From Drosophila persimilis (taxonomy: Eukaryota; Arthropoda; Insecta; Diptera; Drosophilidae): a stretch of 64,000 bases of DNA. Positions within the stretch are counted from its first letter, which is position 1, and each line of letters starts with the position of its first letter. Location of the stretch: positions 744,001-808,000 of the forward strand of contig NW_020825317.1 in the NCBI RefSeq assembly GCF_003286085.1, written 5' to 3'. Below the pieces are notes generated by a model. The model had not been told where the DNA came from. It saw only the letters and a program-made list of their open reading frames with translations, and did not search any database. Positions 53,301-59,600 of the stretch are shown here, in pieces. The translations under genes and the position numbers were made by a program.

Positions 53301-56082
53301 AAATTTCGCCTCACCCCCTTCCGCCCACACAAAGGACGAAAATCTGTTGCATCCACAATATTGCAGATTCGAGTAAACTAAAAACGCAGAATCATAGAGA
53401 ATGATCGTATCTATCAGATTGCTGAATCTGGATCAGATCGGATCATTTTTGTAGCCAAAAGCAAGAAAACAATTTTCAGTGGCTTCGCAGCGCCCGACGT
53501 CACGCTCAGACCTATTTTCTGTCTCTCTCGCACGCACTCTTTGTCGTGTCGCTTAATATTAGCGGCGTCTGCCGGAGGAGAGCCATACTGACTTAGTATC
53601 GGGTATAACTGTAGAGTTGCGGTGTCCGCAGCAACTCACAACGTTCCCCCTCGTTTTAGGTTATGTTGTCTACTATTTTATTTTATTTGAATTAATCTCT
53701 AATTCTCTCTAATTTCTTAATCTACTATAAGGTGGGCTCTTCTTAAATACGTTTAAACGAGGAAAGATAGTCTTCTCTAAGTAGACTCCACTCACTTCTC
53801 CAACCACAACAACATGAAAATTATAGTTAAAAATGGAAAAACGATATCAAACATTTTCCCTATCCATAATCGTATACCATATGGATCCCCAATTTCAGTT
53901 ATCTTTTTCATAATAGCACACAGATCATTTACAGAAAAATAATAAATTTTGCATTTGAAAGCAGCTTAATATTTCCCAGACGGTAAGCTGAAGCTATATT
54001 CTAATAATATAATAATATATACATATGTATGTATATATTATAATAATGATCCGAGCTGATCTAGATACGGCAACCTGCTAGACACAGTGCCTTCTTCACA
54101 ACTCTGCGTTTCATGTCTTATTGTATCTTCAAAATTGTAGAAACCACAGATTTTCGCTTTGTTGGGGCGGAAAGGGGCGGGACGAACTTTAGAAATACAC
54201 TTGTAACAATGTGGATACAAAATTTGGTGTCTCTAGCTAATATATTGTAGTCTTCGAGATCTAGGCGCTCATCGGAACGGACAGACGGAGATGGGGTCGA
54301 AAACTCTTCCTCCTGGTTGTTGCACAGATTTACTTTCACCACAACTTCAATATAAGTACCCTTATACTCTTCGAGTGCAGGGTATAAAGAGTCGGGTTGG
54401 TTCGTGGAATATACAAAAATAGTTTTTCTATACAAAGTTTTTTCATACGACAAGCTGTTAAGAACGGTGACAAATCGAATCAACGCAACCTTCGTACTCC
54501 ACATAAAATACCACTGAAAATACGACTGGATGTGTGGTATATATATCTGGACGATTACTATCCAATAGTGAACGGTCTGCTTGAAATGTTTCGATAGTTT
54601 AGTGCAGTGTTCCGCAAACGTTTCTTCGTAAAACGTAATACCGTATGCGGAATGAAATGTATTCCAAGTCTGACCAACTAAACATTAGACTATAAGTTAT
54701 TTTTAGAAAAGTCATGACCATAGCGATCAGCGTTCCTTATATTTTCGGGAAACTTAAGCAAGCACTCTTTGATTTTTAATATTAAACAGGCGGTGTTTTT
54801 TGGCTGGAAGCTAAGTCGCGAACTCAATGCTTAAGTGGCCAAGAGCCTCCAGAGTTATTCTAGCAAAATGAGCAGACGCTATGTCGGGCCAAAACACCGT
54901 ATTATCATTCGCATGATACTAATCATTATATTTTTTCAGCGCCGGAAGACAATTTGCGTATACAGACAGTATTTGCGCAATATCTACAACGTATGTAATT
55001 ACTAGAGGTCTGCATTCAAAACAAAAGCCAAATAGAATGCATTCGAATTGAATAGAGCTAAATGAGTGCAACGCACACAACGAATTATAACTCAATAAAT
55101 GCGAGTGTGTGTTGGCTTTATATTTGTTAGCATTCAGTTAAATGAGTGGGAATAAACCAATGCGCAAAAAGAAATGAATACAACCGAATAGAACCGAACA
55201 TTCGAATTATCCTACTTTTTGCATGCGTAAAGTGAAGACAAGGGGGAAAGTGATGAATATGTATATACATTCTAGGTTTTACTCACATCCACTTCCACCA
55301 CAAAACTAATATATCCAAAAACTCTTCGAGTACCCGATAAAAAAATATAGTCTATGGAGCGACCGTATTTGTTGTATTGGAAATTCGTGTTATAATCTTG
55401 CAATCGGAAGTAGCTCGGTCAAGCAACTCCTGCTACACTTTCGTGACTTTTCAACTTTATGAATTTACCTGGATGCGACTTCATTTTTTTTTTGGTAATG
55501 TGATTGTGAATTGTGAATGTCTTTGTGAAATTTGTAGATTAGAGCACAATACACATTTCGATCAGCGTATATCAGCGCTCTTTGTATATATGCACATATG
55601 TATATTTTTACATACATACATACATATGTATGAATATGTCCATGATGCTTCCTTACTCGTAAAGTTAATAGTTCAATATACAATACAATATACAATGTAC
55701 CAATGAACAAATTTAATAAGATGCCGTATGCCCGTACATTTGAACAATATTAATCAATCACTGCAAAATACTGTACAATAGCCTAAAACATAAAACACAA
55801 GTTCCATTTGACTTTGTCCTTCGAGAATCAGCTTACATAAGTACATATTTATGTATGCATCCATATGCATGCATACATATATGTACATATGTGCATACAT
55901 TATTAGTATAGTTGCATCATGTCCAAAGAGAGAGAGAGAGAGAGAAAGGAGGAGAGAGAGCAAGAGTAATGTTACGCACCTGTTTCTGATTTGCCGAAAA
56001 TATCCAATTCCCTGTTGTTTAGATTGTTCTGCAATTGCAGCAGCCCCGTGCTGCAGGTGCTCGAGCTGGTTATGTTTTTCAT
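20223..56082 (-). CDS. sd: scalloped (TEAD-family transcription factor), 10 constitutive exons
   Basis: Scalloped binds DNA through its TEA domain and recruits Yorkie (Hippo pathway growth control) or Vestigial (wing fate) in the nucleus. Coding exons, in transcript order: 56082-55980, 38903-38776, 38006-37868, 23573-23443, 21375-21335, 21273-21081, 21017-20955, 20896-20724, 20653-20419, 20336-20223. They total 1320 bases with matching phases at every junction and GT/AG ends, giving 439 residues, about the length known for fly Sd. The start [13 protein letters not shown], the TEA domain across exons 3-4 ([16 protein letters not shown]) and the C-terminal YAP/Vg-binding domain ([16 protein letters not shown]; ending HHIYRLIKE) identify it. 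All frames are intact. Introns are loaded with transposons; two further in-phase cassette exons and a long frame past the stop are listed separately. Confidence 0.95.
20419..20653 (-). CDS. sd: sd coding exon 9
   Basis: Acceptor CTACCGTAG|ATATG, donor TTACAA|GTGAGT. Encodes [20 protein letters not shown] through [10 protein letters not shown]-like and [19 protein letters not shown], the core of the Yorkie-binding surface. Confidence 0.95.
20724..20896 (-). CDS. sd: sd coding exon 8
   Basis: Acceptor ATTTCAG|ACAGTT, donor AGCCA|GTAAGT. Encodes [20 protein letters not shown] and then the [20 protein letters not shown] region, conserved in all TEAD proteins. Confidence 0.95.
20955..21017 (-). 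CDS. sd: sd coding exon 7
   Basis: 63 bases, phase 0 at both ends; acceptor CTTGCAG|TATAAC, donor CTTGAG|GTGAGA. Encodes [20 protein letters not shown]. Confidence 0.93.
21081..21273 (-). CDS. sd: sd coding exon 6 (start of YAP/Vg-binding domain)
   Basis: Acceptor CCAATAG|TTTCTA, donor GACATG|GTAAGT. Encodes [18 protein letters not shown] and onward to [18 protein letters not shown], the first strands of the Yorkie/Vestigial-binding fold. Confidence 0.95.
21335..21375 (-). CDS. sd: sd coding exon 5 (micro-exon)
   Basis: 41 bases, acceptor CGCTCAG|CAATTT, donor CAAGA|GTAAGT. Encodes [13 protein letters not shown], an exact-looking match to the Sd linker after the TEA domain. Confidence 0.93.
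21376..22316 (-). other. sd intron between the large cassette exon and exon 5
   Basis: Contains GA-rich (AGAGAGAG) and AT-rich stretches around 21750-21850 but no recognised transposon or conserved ORF. Confidence 0.5.
22317..22910 (-). CDS. sd: sd large cassette exon, His/Ala/Gln-rich (198 codons)
   Basis: Open for exactly 594 bases (198 codons) between an acceptor (CTTTTTCAG|GAACCC) and a donor (CCGGGC|GTAAGC), in phase 0 at both ends. It can therefore be spliced in or skipped between KIKV (end of the TEA domain) and QFWQPGLQ. The insert starts [20 protein letters not shown], has an alanine run near residue 65-80, a histidine/asparagine-rich centre ([20 protein letters not shown]) and a Q/P-rich end. 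Such low-complexity tracts are typical of fly transcription-factor linkers. Antisense ORFs over the same bases are shadows. Confidence 0.7.
22911..23442 (-). other. sd intron between exon 4 and the large cassette exon
   Basis: 532 bases, no recognised transposon or ORF. Confidence 0.5.
23443..23573 (-). CDS. sd: sd coding exon 4 (DNA-recognition part of TEA domain)
   Basis: Acceptor TTTTTAG|GTCGC, donor AAAGTC|GTAAGT. Encodes [20 protein letters not shown] followed by [20 protein letters not shown], the second and third TEA helices, ending KIKV in phase 0. Confidence 0.95.
23815..24150. other. GC-rich block in sd intron, possible solo LTR
   Basis: Unlike its AT-rich surroundings, this block starts with GGGTCCGCTCACCGGCGACA, contains an initiator-like CAGTCAGTCC at about 23920 and ends near an AATAAA at about 24130. 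That order (GC-rich start, initiator, poly-A signal) would fit a solo LTR, but I found no second copy in the window to prove it. Confidence 0.3.
24183..24637 (+). mobile_element. DINE-1-like element (copy 5, truncated at both ends)
   Basis: Internal blocks from TTAGATTTGTGGTGAAAA to GTATCGGGTATTTGTAAATG. The terminal hairpin is missing where the BEL LTR begins. Confidence 0.6.
24645..25061 (+). repeat. 5' LTR of the BEL element
   Basis: Matches 30156-30565 almost along its whole length (shared AACTGATCTCTAAAGAAATC, GGGGAGAACACACTTAACC, CTCAACTCGCAAAT blocks). A poly-A signal AATAAA lies near 25000. The left boundary is uncertain by about 30 bases because similarity begins before TGTTCAAACAT. 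Confidence 0.8.
25062..26020 (+). pseudogene. BEL element leader and gag-like remnant
   Basis: A simple CAGCAGCATCGACA-type repeat (25370-25530) encodes S/D/N-rich peptide; it is followed by a lysine-rich, helical segment ([19 protein letters not shown], 25590-25780) interrupted by a stop at 25779, then further charged codons to about 26018. BEL gag proteins are poorly conserved; the assignment rests on position between LTR and pol. Confidence 0.5.
26022..27190 (+). pseudogene. BEL pol: protease/reverse transcriptase remnant
   Basis: Several short frames. [21 protein letters not shown] (26280-26350) matches the region before the RT in BEL polyproteins. [14 protein letters not shown] near 26630 is RT motif A with its catalytic aspartate. 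SAPYLSTK follows at 26750, then [12 protein letters not shown] and SPVTLVAK near 26985-27040. The YVDD-containing stretch between SAPYLSTK and the LGLQW motif is missing, apparently deleted near 26790. Multiple stops confirm that it is dead. Confidence 0.65.
27198..28924 (+). pseudogene. BEL pol: RNase H and integrase
   Basis: The longest surviving frame (27198-28394, 398 codons) reads [15 protein letters not shown] and [13 protein letters not shown] (RNase H), [11 protein letters not shown], the HHCC zinc finger of integrase ([23 protein letters not shown]) and NTGVDFAGP with the first integrase aspartate. A frameshift near 28340 moves the frame, which resumes at 28391 ([11 protein letters not shown]) with the second aspartate in [10 protein letters not shown] stop at 28589 precedes a GIWEAGVK motif carrying the glutamate. 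The C-terminal piece 28661-28924 has [15 protein letters not shown]-type sequence ([14 protein letters not shown]) typical of BEL integrases. Confidence 0.75.
29060..30090 (+). pseudogene. env-like remnant of the BEL element
   Basis: Open pieces 29091-29456, 29482-29700 and 29886-30083 follow pol and precede the 3' LTR. The first resembles the ectodomain of insect retroviral/baculoviral F-type envelope proteins carried by roo. The second is cysteine-bearing (CEGNWPW, CVYRK). The last has a helical segment and a strongly hydrophobic isoleucine-rich run ([15 protein letters not shown]) that looks like a transmembrane anchor with a short basic tail. Stops and frameshifts separate the pieces. Assignment is by position, composition and the anchor. 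Confidence 0.5.
30156..30565 (+). repeat. 3' LTR of the BEL element
   Basis: Partner of 24645-25061, with scattered substitutions and a small internal rearrangement near 30210 (an extra AAAACCATGCCC). Confidence 0.8.
30663..31180 (-). mobile_element. DINE-1-like element (copy 6)
   Basis: Begins CGAGGGGGAACGTTGTGAGC with the terminal hairpin; 5' part lost at about 31180. More diverged than most copies. Confidence 0.65.
31185..31560 (+). pseudogene. Tc1-like transposase C-terminal remnant
   Basis: Across frames the translation gives FQQDND (second catalytic aspartate region), then NVMDW, then a decayed form of the SPDLNPIENxW motif ([11 protein letters not shown]), the signature of Tc1-family DDE transposases. 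Many stops; no terminal repeats seen. Confidence 0.5.
31615..32661 (+). mobile_element. DINE-1-like element (copy 7, near full length)
   Basis: From ATACCCGATACTC to the hairpin and GCGTTCCCCCTCG. Contains both C-rich blocks (CACCCCCTTCCGCCCCC) as tandemly arranged modules, as in copies 1 and 13. Confidence 0.7.
32940..33330 (+). pseudogene. Tc1/mariner-superfamily transposase remnant
   Basis: A 128-codon frame contains [22 protein letters not shown], equivalent to the [13 protein letters not shown] motif of a mariner-related group, followed by [21 protein letters not shown], the usual C-terminal helix. The N-terminal two thirds of the gene are absent. Confidence 0.55.
33361..33480 (+). other. 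Possible LTR fragment
   Basis: TGTAACGAATGGAGCCTG start and an AATAAAG poly-A-like signal near 33465, next to Ty3/gypsy-like pol sequence 500 bases further on. Suggestive only. Confidence 0.25.
33480..33996 (+). pseudogene. Coiled-coil gene fragment (CLIP-190-like), intronless
   Basis: Codons read as heptad-rich coiled coil: EEMASNE[21 protein letters not shown], [20 protein letters not shown], then in another frame [20 protein letters not shown] followed by [15 protein letters not shown]. The last stretch resembles a segment I remember from the Drosophila microtubule plus-end linker CLIP-190; that is from memory and unconfirmed. GC-rich, with coding-like codon use but stops near 33620, 33760 and 33795 and at least one frameshift. 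With no intron and no start codon, it looks like a retrocopied or transposon-captured gene fragment. Confidence 0.45.
34000..34210 (+). pseudogene. Ty3/gypsy-type integrase C-terminus
   Basis: Reads [16 protein letters not shown] then [14 protein letters not shown], matching the C-terminal end of pol in 412/mdg1-like elements, and continues to a degraded APYHGGDLE-like tail. Directly follows the coiled-coil fragment. Confidence 0.5.
34488..34912 (+). mobile_element. DINE-1-like element (copy 8, 3' end cut by Harbinger DNA)
   Basis: Starts TTATACCCGGTACTCG; ends at GTAGCCACACGC just before the Harbinger terminal sequence. Confidence 0.6.
34913..37680 (+). mobile_element. PIF/Harbinger-like transposon cluster
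   Basis: Repeated ends with CATCC/GGATG-rich inverted sequences occur at 34915-35060, 35715-35820, 35877-35990 and 37400-37670 (for example CTATTCACACTGACGACCAT versus its inverse ATGGTCGTCAGTGTGAATAG). Between 35990 and 37100 lies a Harbinger transposase gene; the 35148-35600 segment may be the remains of the companion Myb/SANT-type ORF (ATG at 35148). At least two elements or one element plus a nested relative are present, because two outward-facing ends meet at 35816-35877 with TAA/TTA-like flanks. Confidence 0.6.
36270..37090 (+). pseudogene. PIF/Harbinger transposase with an intron
   Basis: Exon to 36674: [20 protein letters not shown], then after a frameshift near 36430 [24 protein letters not shown] and [15 protein letters not shown]. 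An apparent intron runs from GTAAGA at 36675 to TTCTAG at 36746; across it the frame rejoins as [10 protein letters not shown], the first catalytic aspartate motif (DGCH). Then NYKGCYYTV, a possible short second intron (36847-36889), and [18 protein letters not shown] with the second aspartate. The glutamate-bearing end is decayed. DDE transposases of this family cut 3-bp TWA sites. Confidence 0.6.
37868..38006 (-). CDS. sd: sd coding exon 3 (start of TEA domain)
   Basis: Acceptor TTTGACAG|GATG, donor ATG|GTAAGT. Encodes [20 protein letters not shown] and continues to SDEGKMYG. The TEA domain begins at [16 protein letters not shown] (helix 1). Confidence 0.93.
38776..38903 (-). CDS. sd: sd coding exon 2
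   Basis: Acceptor CATTACAG|TCGG and donor GAT|GTAAGA. Encodes [20 protein letters not shown] onward to GDMSD, the proline/glycine-rich segment before the TEA domain. Confidence 0.9.
39237..39305 (-). CDS. sd: sd candidate cassette exon (23 codons)
   Basis: A 69-base open segment has an acceptor (T-rich tract then AAG at 39308-39306) and a good donor (CTG|GTGAGT). It starts and ends in phase 1, exactly matching the flanking exons, so it can be included or skipped without changing frame. The product would be a 23-residue insert (begins [16 protein letters not shown]) before [11 protein letters not shown] do not recall this insert from known Sd isoforms. It is judged by splice signals, phase and coding-like composition only. 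Confidence 0.5.
39306..40556. other. sd intron 1 DNA with an unidentified coding-like block (39590-40350)
   Basis: Around 39590-40350 the base composition rises and frames look coding-like (plus strand [20 protein letters not shown] near 40018; minus strand 39948-39766), but stops interrupt both strands and I recognise no family. Possibly an old retrotransposon fragment. Confidence 0.3.
40557..42030 (+). repeat. Dispersed GGTCACTCA-NN-CGAC motif array, interrupted by DINE-1
   Basis: The motif TCACTCAnnCGAC (or a close variant) recurs at about 40560, 40740, 40931, 41870 and 42013. The first three are spaced about 180-190 bases. Removing the DINE-1 at 41169-41765 leaves a 345-base gap before the fourth, about two further units. 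Sequence between motifs is A/T-rich and only weakly alike. Confidence 0.4.
41169..41765 (+). mobile_element. DINE-1-like element (copy 9)
   Basis: Complete ends (TATACCCGATATTC to ACGTTCCCCCTGG) but shorter inside: only one C-rich module. Confidence 0.7.
42293..42914 (-). mobile_element. DINE-1-like element (copy 10)
   Basis: Both ends present, opposite orientation to copy 9, 530 bases away and with the same single-module structure, so the two could pair as an inverted repeat. Confidence 0.7.
42915..44212. repeat. sd intron 1 DNA with microsatellites
   Basis: (AAT)n near 43200-43230 and dense CATA/TATG tetranucleotide repeats at 43745-43850 and 43980-44060. Short ORFs rich in Y, I, H, T and C here come from the tetranucleotide runs. 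A non-repetitive, moderately GC-rich block at 43300-43620 is unassigned. Confidence 0.5.
44213..45122. mobile_element. Tc1-like foldback element with ~200-240-base inverted repeats
   Basis: Starts CACTCCCCGACACTTGAATA after TA and ends with its inverse at 45122 before TA, so a TA duplication is present. The inverted arms (44213-44450 and about 44885-45122) are nearly perfect. Each arm carries the CGACACTTGAATACG motif at its outer and inner end, an IR/DR arrangement. The centre keeps only the start of a transposase gene. Confidence 0.8.
44459..44746 (+). pseudogene. Tc1-like transposase N-terminal fragment
   Basis: 95 codons: a basic start, [19 protein letters not shown] and [20 protein letters not shown], the helix-turn-helix DNA-binding half of Tc1-family transposases. 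The catalytic domain is deleted, leaving a non-autonomous element. Confidence 0.6.
45123..46380. other. sd intron 1 DNA, partly coding-like, unassigned
   Basis: A plus-strand frame at 45228-45509 (93 codons) and a charged stretch at 45735-45855 ([13 protein letters not shown]) look coding-like, and a possible acceptor (TTTATAG) lies at 45924. No family recognised; no repeat partner in the window. Could be a relic transposon gene. Confidence 0.3.
46380..46740 (+). mobile_element. Degenerate DINE-1-like remnant
   Basis: Scattered matches in order: CCAGTACTCGAAAATATTTT, ATCCAGAAGGAATCGTTTCC, ATGTATATATTCTTGATCAG, AACTAGGCGCTAGT. Interrupted by TATG repeats. Confidence 0.35.
46875..47524 (-). 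mobile_element. DINE-1-like element (copy 11, internally rearranged)
   Basis: Hairpin end CGAGGGGGAACGTTGTGAGT at 46875. At about 47224 the sequence jumps back and repeats the GTGCGTGCGAGAGAGACAGA block, so the copy is a join of two elements or carries a partial duplication. Confidence 0.65.
47862..48185. mobile_element. Foldback/MITE-like element with ~100-base arms
   Basis: Arms 47862-47962 and 48083-48185 are inverted copies (GCTGTTTTTCAACTTTGACT versus AGTCAAAGGTGAAAAACTGC; GTATATGTTCCTCGAAC versus GTTCAAAGAACATATAC) with moderate divergence and a ~120-base loop. No transposase. Confidence 0.6.
48600..49007 (+). pseudogene. Transib-like transposase remnant, N-terminal side
   Basis: Reads across frames to [20 protein letters not shown], which stops at the DINE-1 insertion. 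The segment at 49768 continues the same gene. Assignment to Transib rests mainly on the downstream part. Confidence 0.4.
49008..49767 (+). mobile_element. DINE-1-like element (copy 12), inserted in the Transib-like relic
   Basis: TTTATACCCGATACTC to the hairpin and ACGTTCCCCCTCG. Flanking protein fragments on both sides read as one protein, showing insertion into a pre-existing element. Confidence 0.7.
49768..50330 (+). pseudogene. Transib-like transposase remnant, catalytic side
   Basis: After the DINE-1 the frame resumes as [20 protein letters not shown], then [20 protein letters not shown], resembling the KWGxDGSSG region that holds the first catalytic aspartate in Transib and RAG1-related transposases. 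Further on [16 protein letters not shown] and [12 protein letters not shown] resemble the following conserved block. Numerous stops. Confidence 0.4.
50331..50869. other. AT-rich sd intron 1 DNA, nothing recognised
   Basis: Long A/T runs near 50490-50650; no ORF or repeat recognised. Confidence 0.4.
50870..52430 (+). pseudogene. Non-LTR (Jockey-like) retrotransposon remnants
   Basis: 50960-51300 reads as a Jockey-type endonuclease in pieces: [18 protein letters not shown], then [20 protein letters not shown] (the GDFNAHHxxWG motif with the catalytic D lost) and [17 protein letters not shown]. From 51350 onward shorter coding-like pieces ([33 protein letters not shown]) could be RT or gag parts of the same or another element; their order is unclear. 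Confidence 0.45.
52541..53653 (+). mobile_element. DINE-1-like element (copy 13, full length)
   Basis: The best complete copy, about 1.1 kb: TTATACCCGATACTC start, TCTGTCCGTC repeats, three C-rich CACCCCCTTCCGCCC modules each ending CAAAGGACGAAAATCTG, GCGGCGTCTGCCGGAGGAGA block, hairpin and ACGTTCCCCCTCG end. Confidence 0.75.
53654..54034. other. sd intron 1 DNA, nothing recognised
   Basis: AT-rich, no ORF or repeat recognised apart from a short TATG/ATAT stretch at its right end. Confidence 0.4.
54035..54389 (-). mobile_element. DINE-1-like element (copy 14, 5' part, diverged)
   Basis: Minus orientation, from ATAATAATGATCCGAGCTGA to the 5' end GAGTGCAGGGTATAAA. Lacks the hairpin end. Another small 5'-end scrap of the same repeat lies at about 55270-55345. 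Confidence 0.5.
54760..54940 (-). pseudogene. Tc1/mariner-superfamily transposase scrap
   Basis: Minus strand reads [20 protein letters not shown] then [10 protein letters not shown], the FWPDxAxxHYA motif around a catalytic aspartate in one group of Tc1/mariner transposases. Stops follow. Confidence 0.45.
54941..55979. other. sd intron 1, proximal part
   Basis: AT-rich with repeated CGAATTGAATAG/CCGAATAGAACCGAA motifs around 55035-55205 and TATG/CATA repeats at 55590-55640 and 55845-55900. GA-rich tract 55928-55962 abuts the exon 1 donor. Confidence 0.4.
55980..56082 (-). CDS. sd: sd coding exon 1 (start codon)
   Basis: ATG at 56082-56080 opens [20 protein letters not shown], the known Sd N-terminus; the donor is ACAG|GTGCGT at 55979. 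34 codons plus one base. The intron begins with a CT-rich tract (GA-rich on the plus strand, 55928-55962). Confidence 0.85.
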
Positions 56083-56573
56083 GCAGCCAGCTTATGGGGT
56101 TCCCGGTTCGCAAAGAACATGCAGTCGTATGTACGTGTATATATGTAAGTATGTACATAGATAACCGCTATACTGGATTTAGAATCTTATGTCACTGGCA
56201 TTGACACTTCCACTGGAAACCGCCGGTGCTGATACTTACTGTAACGATTGCTTGTTGTTTTAATGCTAGCTATCGCTATACTTGAATAAGATATTATCTG
56301 AACAAAAATAATTTTTCTTTGAATGTCTGGCCTATTCCCAATTTTTATGTTCACTTCACTGGCACTTAATTTTAGTTGAATTGACAAATTTTAACATATC
56401 GTATTTGTAGATACAAAACGCATGGCATGCATATACATACATATGTATGTATGTATGTAGGTATGAATAAATTGCTTTAATTCGTGAATCACCGTTTTGT
56501 TTAGGAATTGATACTATGATCATTTATACTCAGGGAACTCCTGCAGCATTAGGCGCACTCTCTTGCTCGTTGG

Positions 56574-56636
<63 letters not shown>

Positions 56637-59600
56637 TCACTCTCTCACTCTCTCACTCTCTCACTCTCTCACTCTCTCACTCTCTCTCGCTCTCTCCGTC
56701 TCTTTCTTCCTCCCTGTTTTTCTCTCTATGCAACGTTGTATGTGTGATCGAGTGCTTTTGAGAGGAGTTCTCTGTCAACGCCTTTGTGCAAATTTGGTGG
56801 GCCTTCCAGTATAAATAATGCGCAGAAGCAGGCCAAAGAACAGGCATAGAAAGAGCGAATGATATGTTCATTTTTAATGTAGATTTCCTTTATTCATTCC
56901 TTTGCAAAATAATGAAAATTCAATTGAAGTTTCGGGATTTCAGCTGACCGAGATCCGAGTCGCTGTCCGTATTTTTCCTATCGCTGCTTGCGTCTCTGCT
57001 GAACAAGTACCACCGCATGTGTGTTCATTCATGTACCCAGCCAATGATATCGCCTACAAGAAAAACGCGAGACTTAACTCAAAAAATTCTTTGAGTTATC
57101 TAATAAGATAGAAACATGATTCATACCTCGTTTACTTTGCGGCAGTGAAAGCGACCGTTTTGCGAGACGATTTTACTCTCGCGAGCTGGTTTGCGACTGT
57201 TTTTCGGCACAAAACTGTATCACTCACTTTCGAGCTCGTTGGCCAGTGTTTTGCGATAAACAAATGTATCACTAGTTTTTTTCTTTTCACAAGTGAGCAC
57301 ATTTCCATATTGCGAGAGTCATGCAAAAGCCTCGTTGCGTTGGTGTTCTGGGTAGTTCAAAGTACCAATAGATGTGTGCGTAGTACCCAACAGTACTGCA
57401 TACTAGCCAATGTAACTATCTAACTAAATATGTATGTCATGTACATAAGTAAAACAGACAACCACATAAAATGTATTTGGACAATACCATTTCCTACGGC
57501 AAAGTCATTGGGGCTCACGTGTCGAACTGCTGGTCTGGGCCAAGACTCTACCTTATGATCTCGGCAGCAGACAACCTATTGCGATAGCTGCCTACAAAGG
57601 GAGGCAAAGTTTCTAGACACGTTTGGATACCCATTACCCAGGTGTACCTTGGAGGCTAGTTCCAACAGAGTCATTACCAATCCCATATACAAGCTCGTTT
57701 AATGACATTCAGAACTACAGGGTATGTCTTGAGAAACACAAGGGAGACATATCTTTACCGTATACATTTATGCCTATCTACACTTCCTTCTGTATTTGTA
57801 TATCTACACACACGTGCATCTATATGCATGTGTTTGTAGTGTCTGCACATTCATGTTTTACTTTACCCTCTGCGGACACACTAACGCGCACTCAAACACA
57901 CACACATCCAACAAGCAGTTGAATGAAATCACAACGTTGCGATTCAGGTTTCTCTTTGAGGTGATGTTGCTGGTATTGTTCTGTTCGCGTAGGTGTTTTT
58001 GCCTGCTTGGCAATTTTCTGTGACTCGTTCTGTTATTGGCGAGCCAAGAACACATGCATCCATGCACCATATATGAACATACATACATACATATGAACAT
58101 ATGTATATATGTACATTTTCATGTATCGATTTGTTGATTATGTTTAATGTTGTCAATTGCAGGAAATTTTTCTAACGAAGATAATTTTTTAGGTTTATTG
58201 TGCTACTCTCCGTCTCGTGACACTCCCACACTTTCCAGTTTCTCACCCACACATACAAACATATGTACGTACATAACTGAAGGAACAAACATCCACAAGA
58301 GGGGCGTCAGAGATTAGGAGAACAACGGGAGATTGTGGCGATCATATTTTTGAACTAGTTTTTGTTATGTACATATGTATGTATGTATGTATGTATATAC
58401 AGATGCAAAAAAAACCATAAGATCCAAAAAAAAAAACAATAGCACCCCAGAAATAAATTGAAATCAAAACAAAAAACTGATAATTATGCAAATTGATAAA
58501 AAGCATACACATTGAAAGCACCGTACAAAGTGAACGCCGTATAACAGTTGAAATCGGAGGGGCGCACGAGCGGCGACTGTGGGCAACGATGATGACAAAG
58601 AAAAAATCGCGGAAACACTGCGAAACACGCAACGCGCAGAAGCGAGAGAAACTCATCGACTGAATCTGAATCAATACTAAGAACGACGAGACGACGACAG
58701 TAGCTATATACATACATATGTATTATATACAATCCATAGCTGGTTGGCCTGGCTCTTTTCTCTGGTGTTGCCGTCTGGCATCGTCTGCCTGCTTGACTGG
58801 TTTGCCCAACTTATGTATGTATATATATGTGTGTGTATATTAATTACATATAAAGTAAGGCAGTCCCTTTGTTTGTGTCAGGCGTCTTCGAATGCATAAG
58901 CGTCAGCATATGCGTATGCATGTGTACATACATATGTATGTATGTGCGTTTTTGTATAGGTTTGGCTGCCAAATAGAGCCAGATCTTATCTGCTATACCT
59001 TTTATTAATGTACCTTGGCTCTGACCGTTTAGTTTGCTAACACACTCTCAACAACACAGCCGCACAGTCCGATCAAGACTCAAATAAAAACCAATACCAA
59101 TCCAACACACAAGAACCTGGAGAGCGACGAGACCGCGACACGGAATAACTAGACTCCCTCTCCCTTGATTTTTTTCATGCTCATGCTCGAGCGACGTCGA
59201 CGTAGAAACATTCAGATATACATACATAAATACATACATACATTCATATACAGACTATACAGTGTGTGACTAACACTACGCTCGTCTGTTGTGCGCTTGA
59301 TTCTTCTCACTTGTTGTACTGTTAGCGCACCAGACATAAAAGAATAGCCTGTATACAATAGCCTACATATGAATGTACATACATACACATAAATTTACAC
59401 GGGATGATTAAGAAACAGTATATCTGCATACTTTCAGATGTATACACACGTATGTATATGTATGCATACGTATAGTAAATGGACCAGTAAGCATTCACGT
59501 ACATAGATATTAACCAATCTATGTAAACACATACATACATATATGTATATGTATAATTCACTACAGAGGAGTGTTGTCTGTATAGATACAATCTGCATAT

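Noticed and set aside
56516-56814. Leu/Ser-repeat ORFs
   Set aside because: Direct translation of the (CT)n microsatellite.
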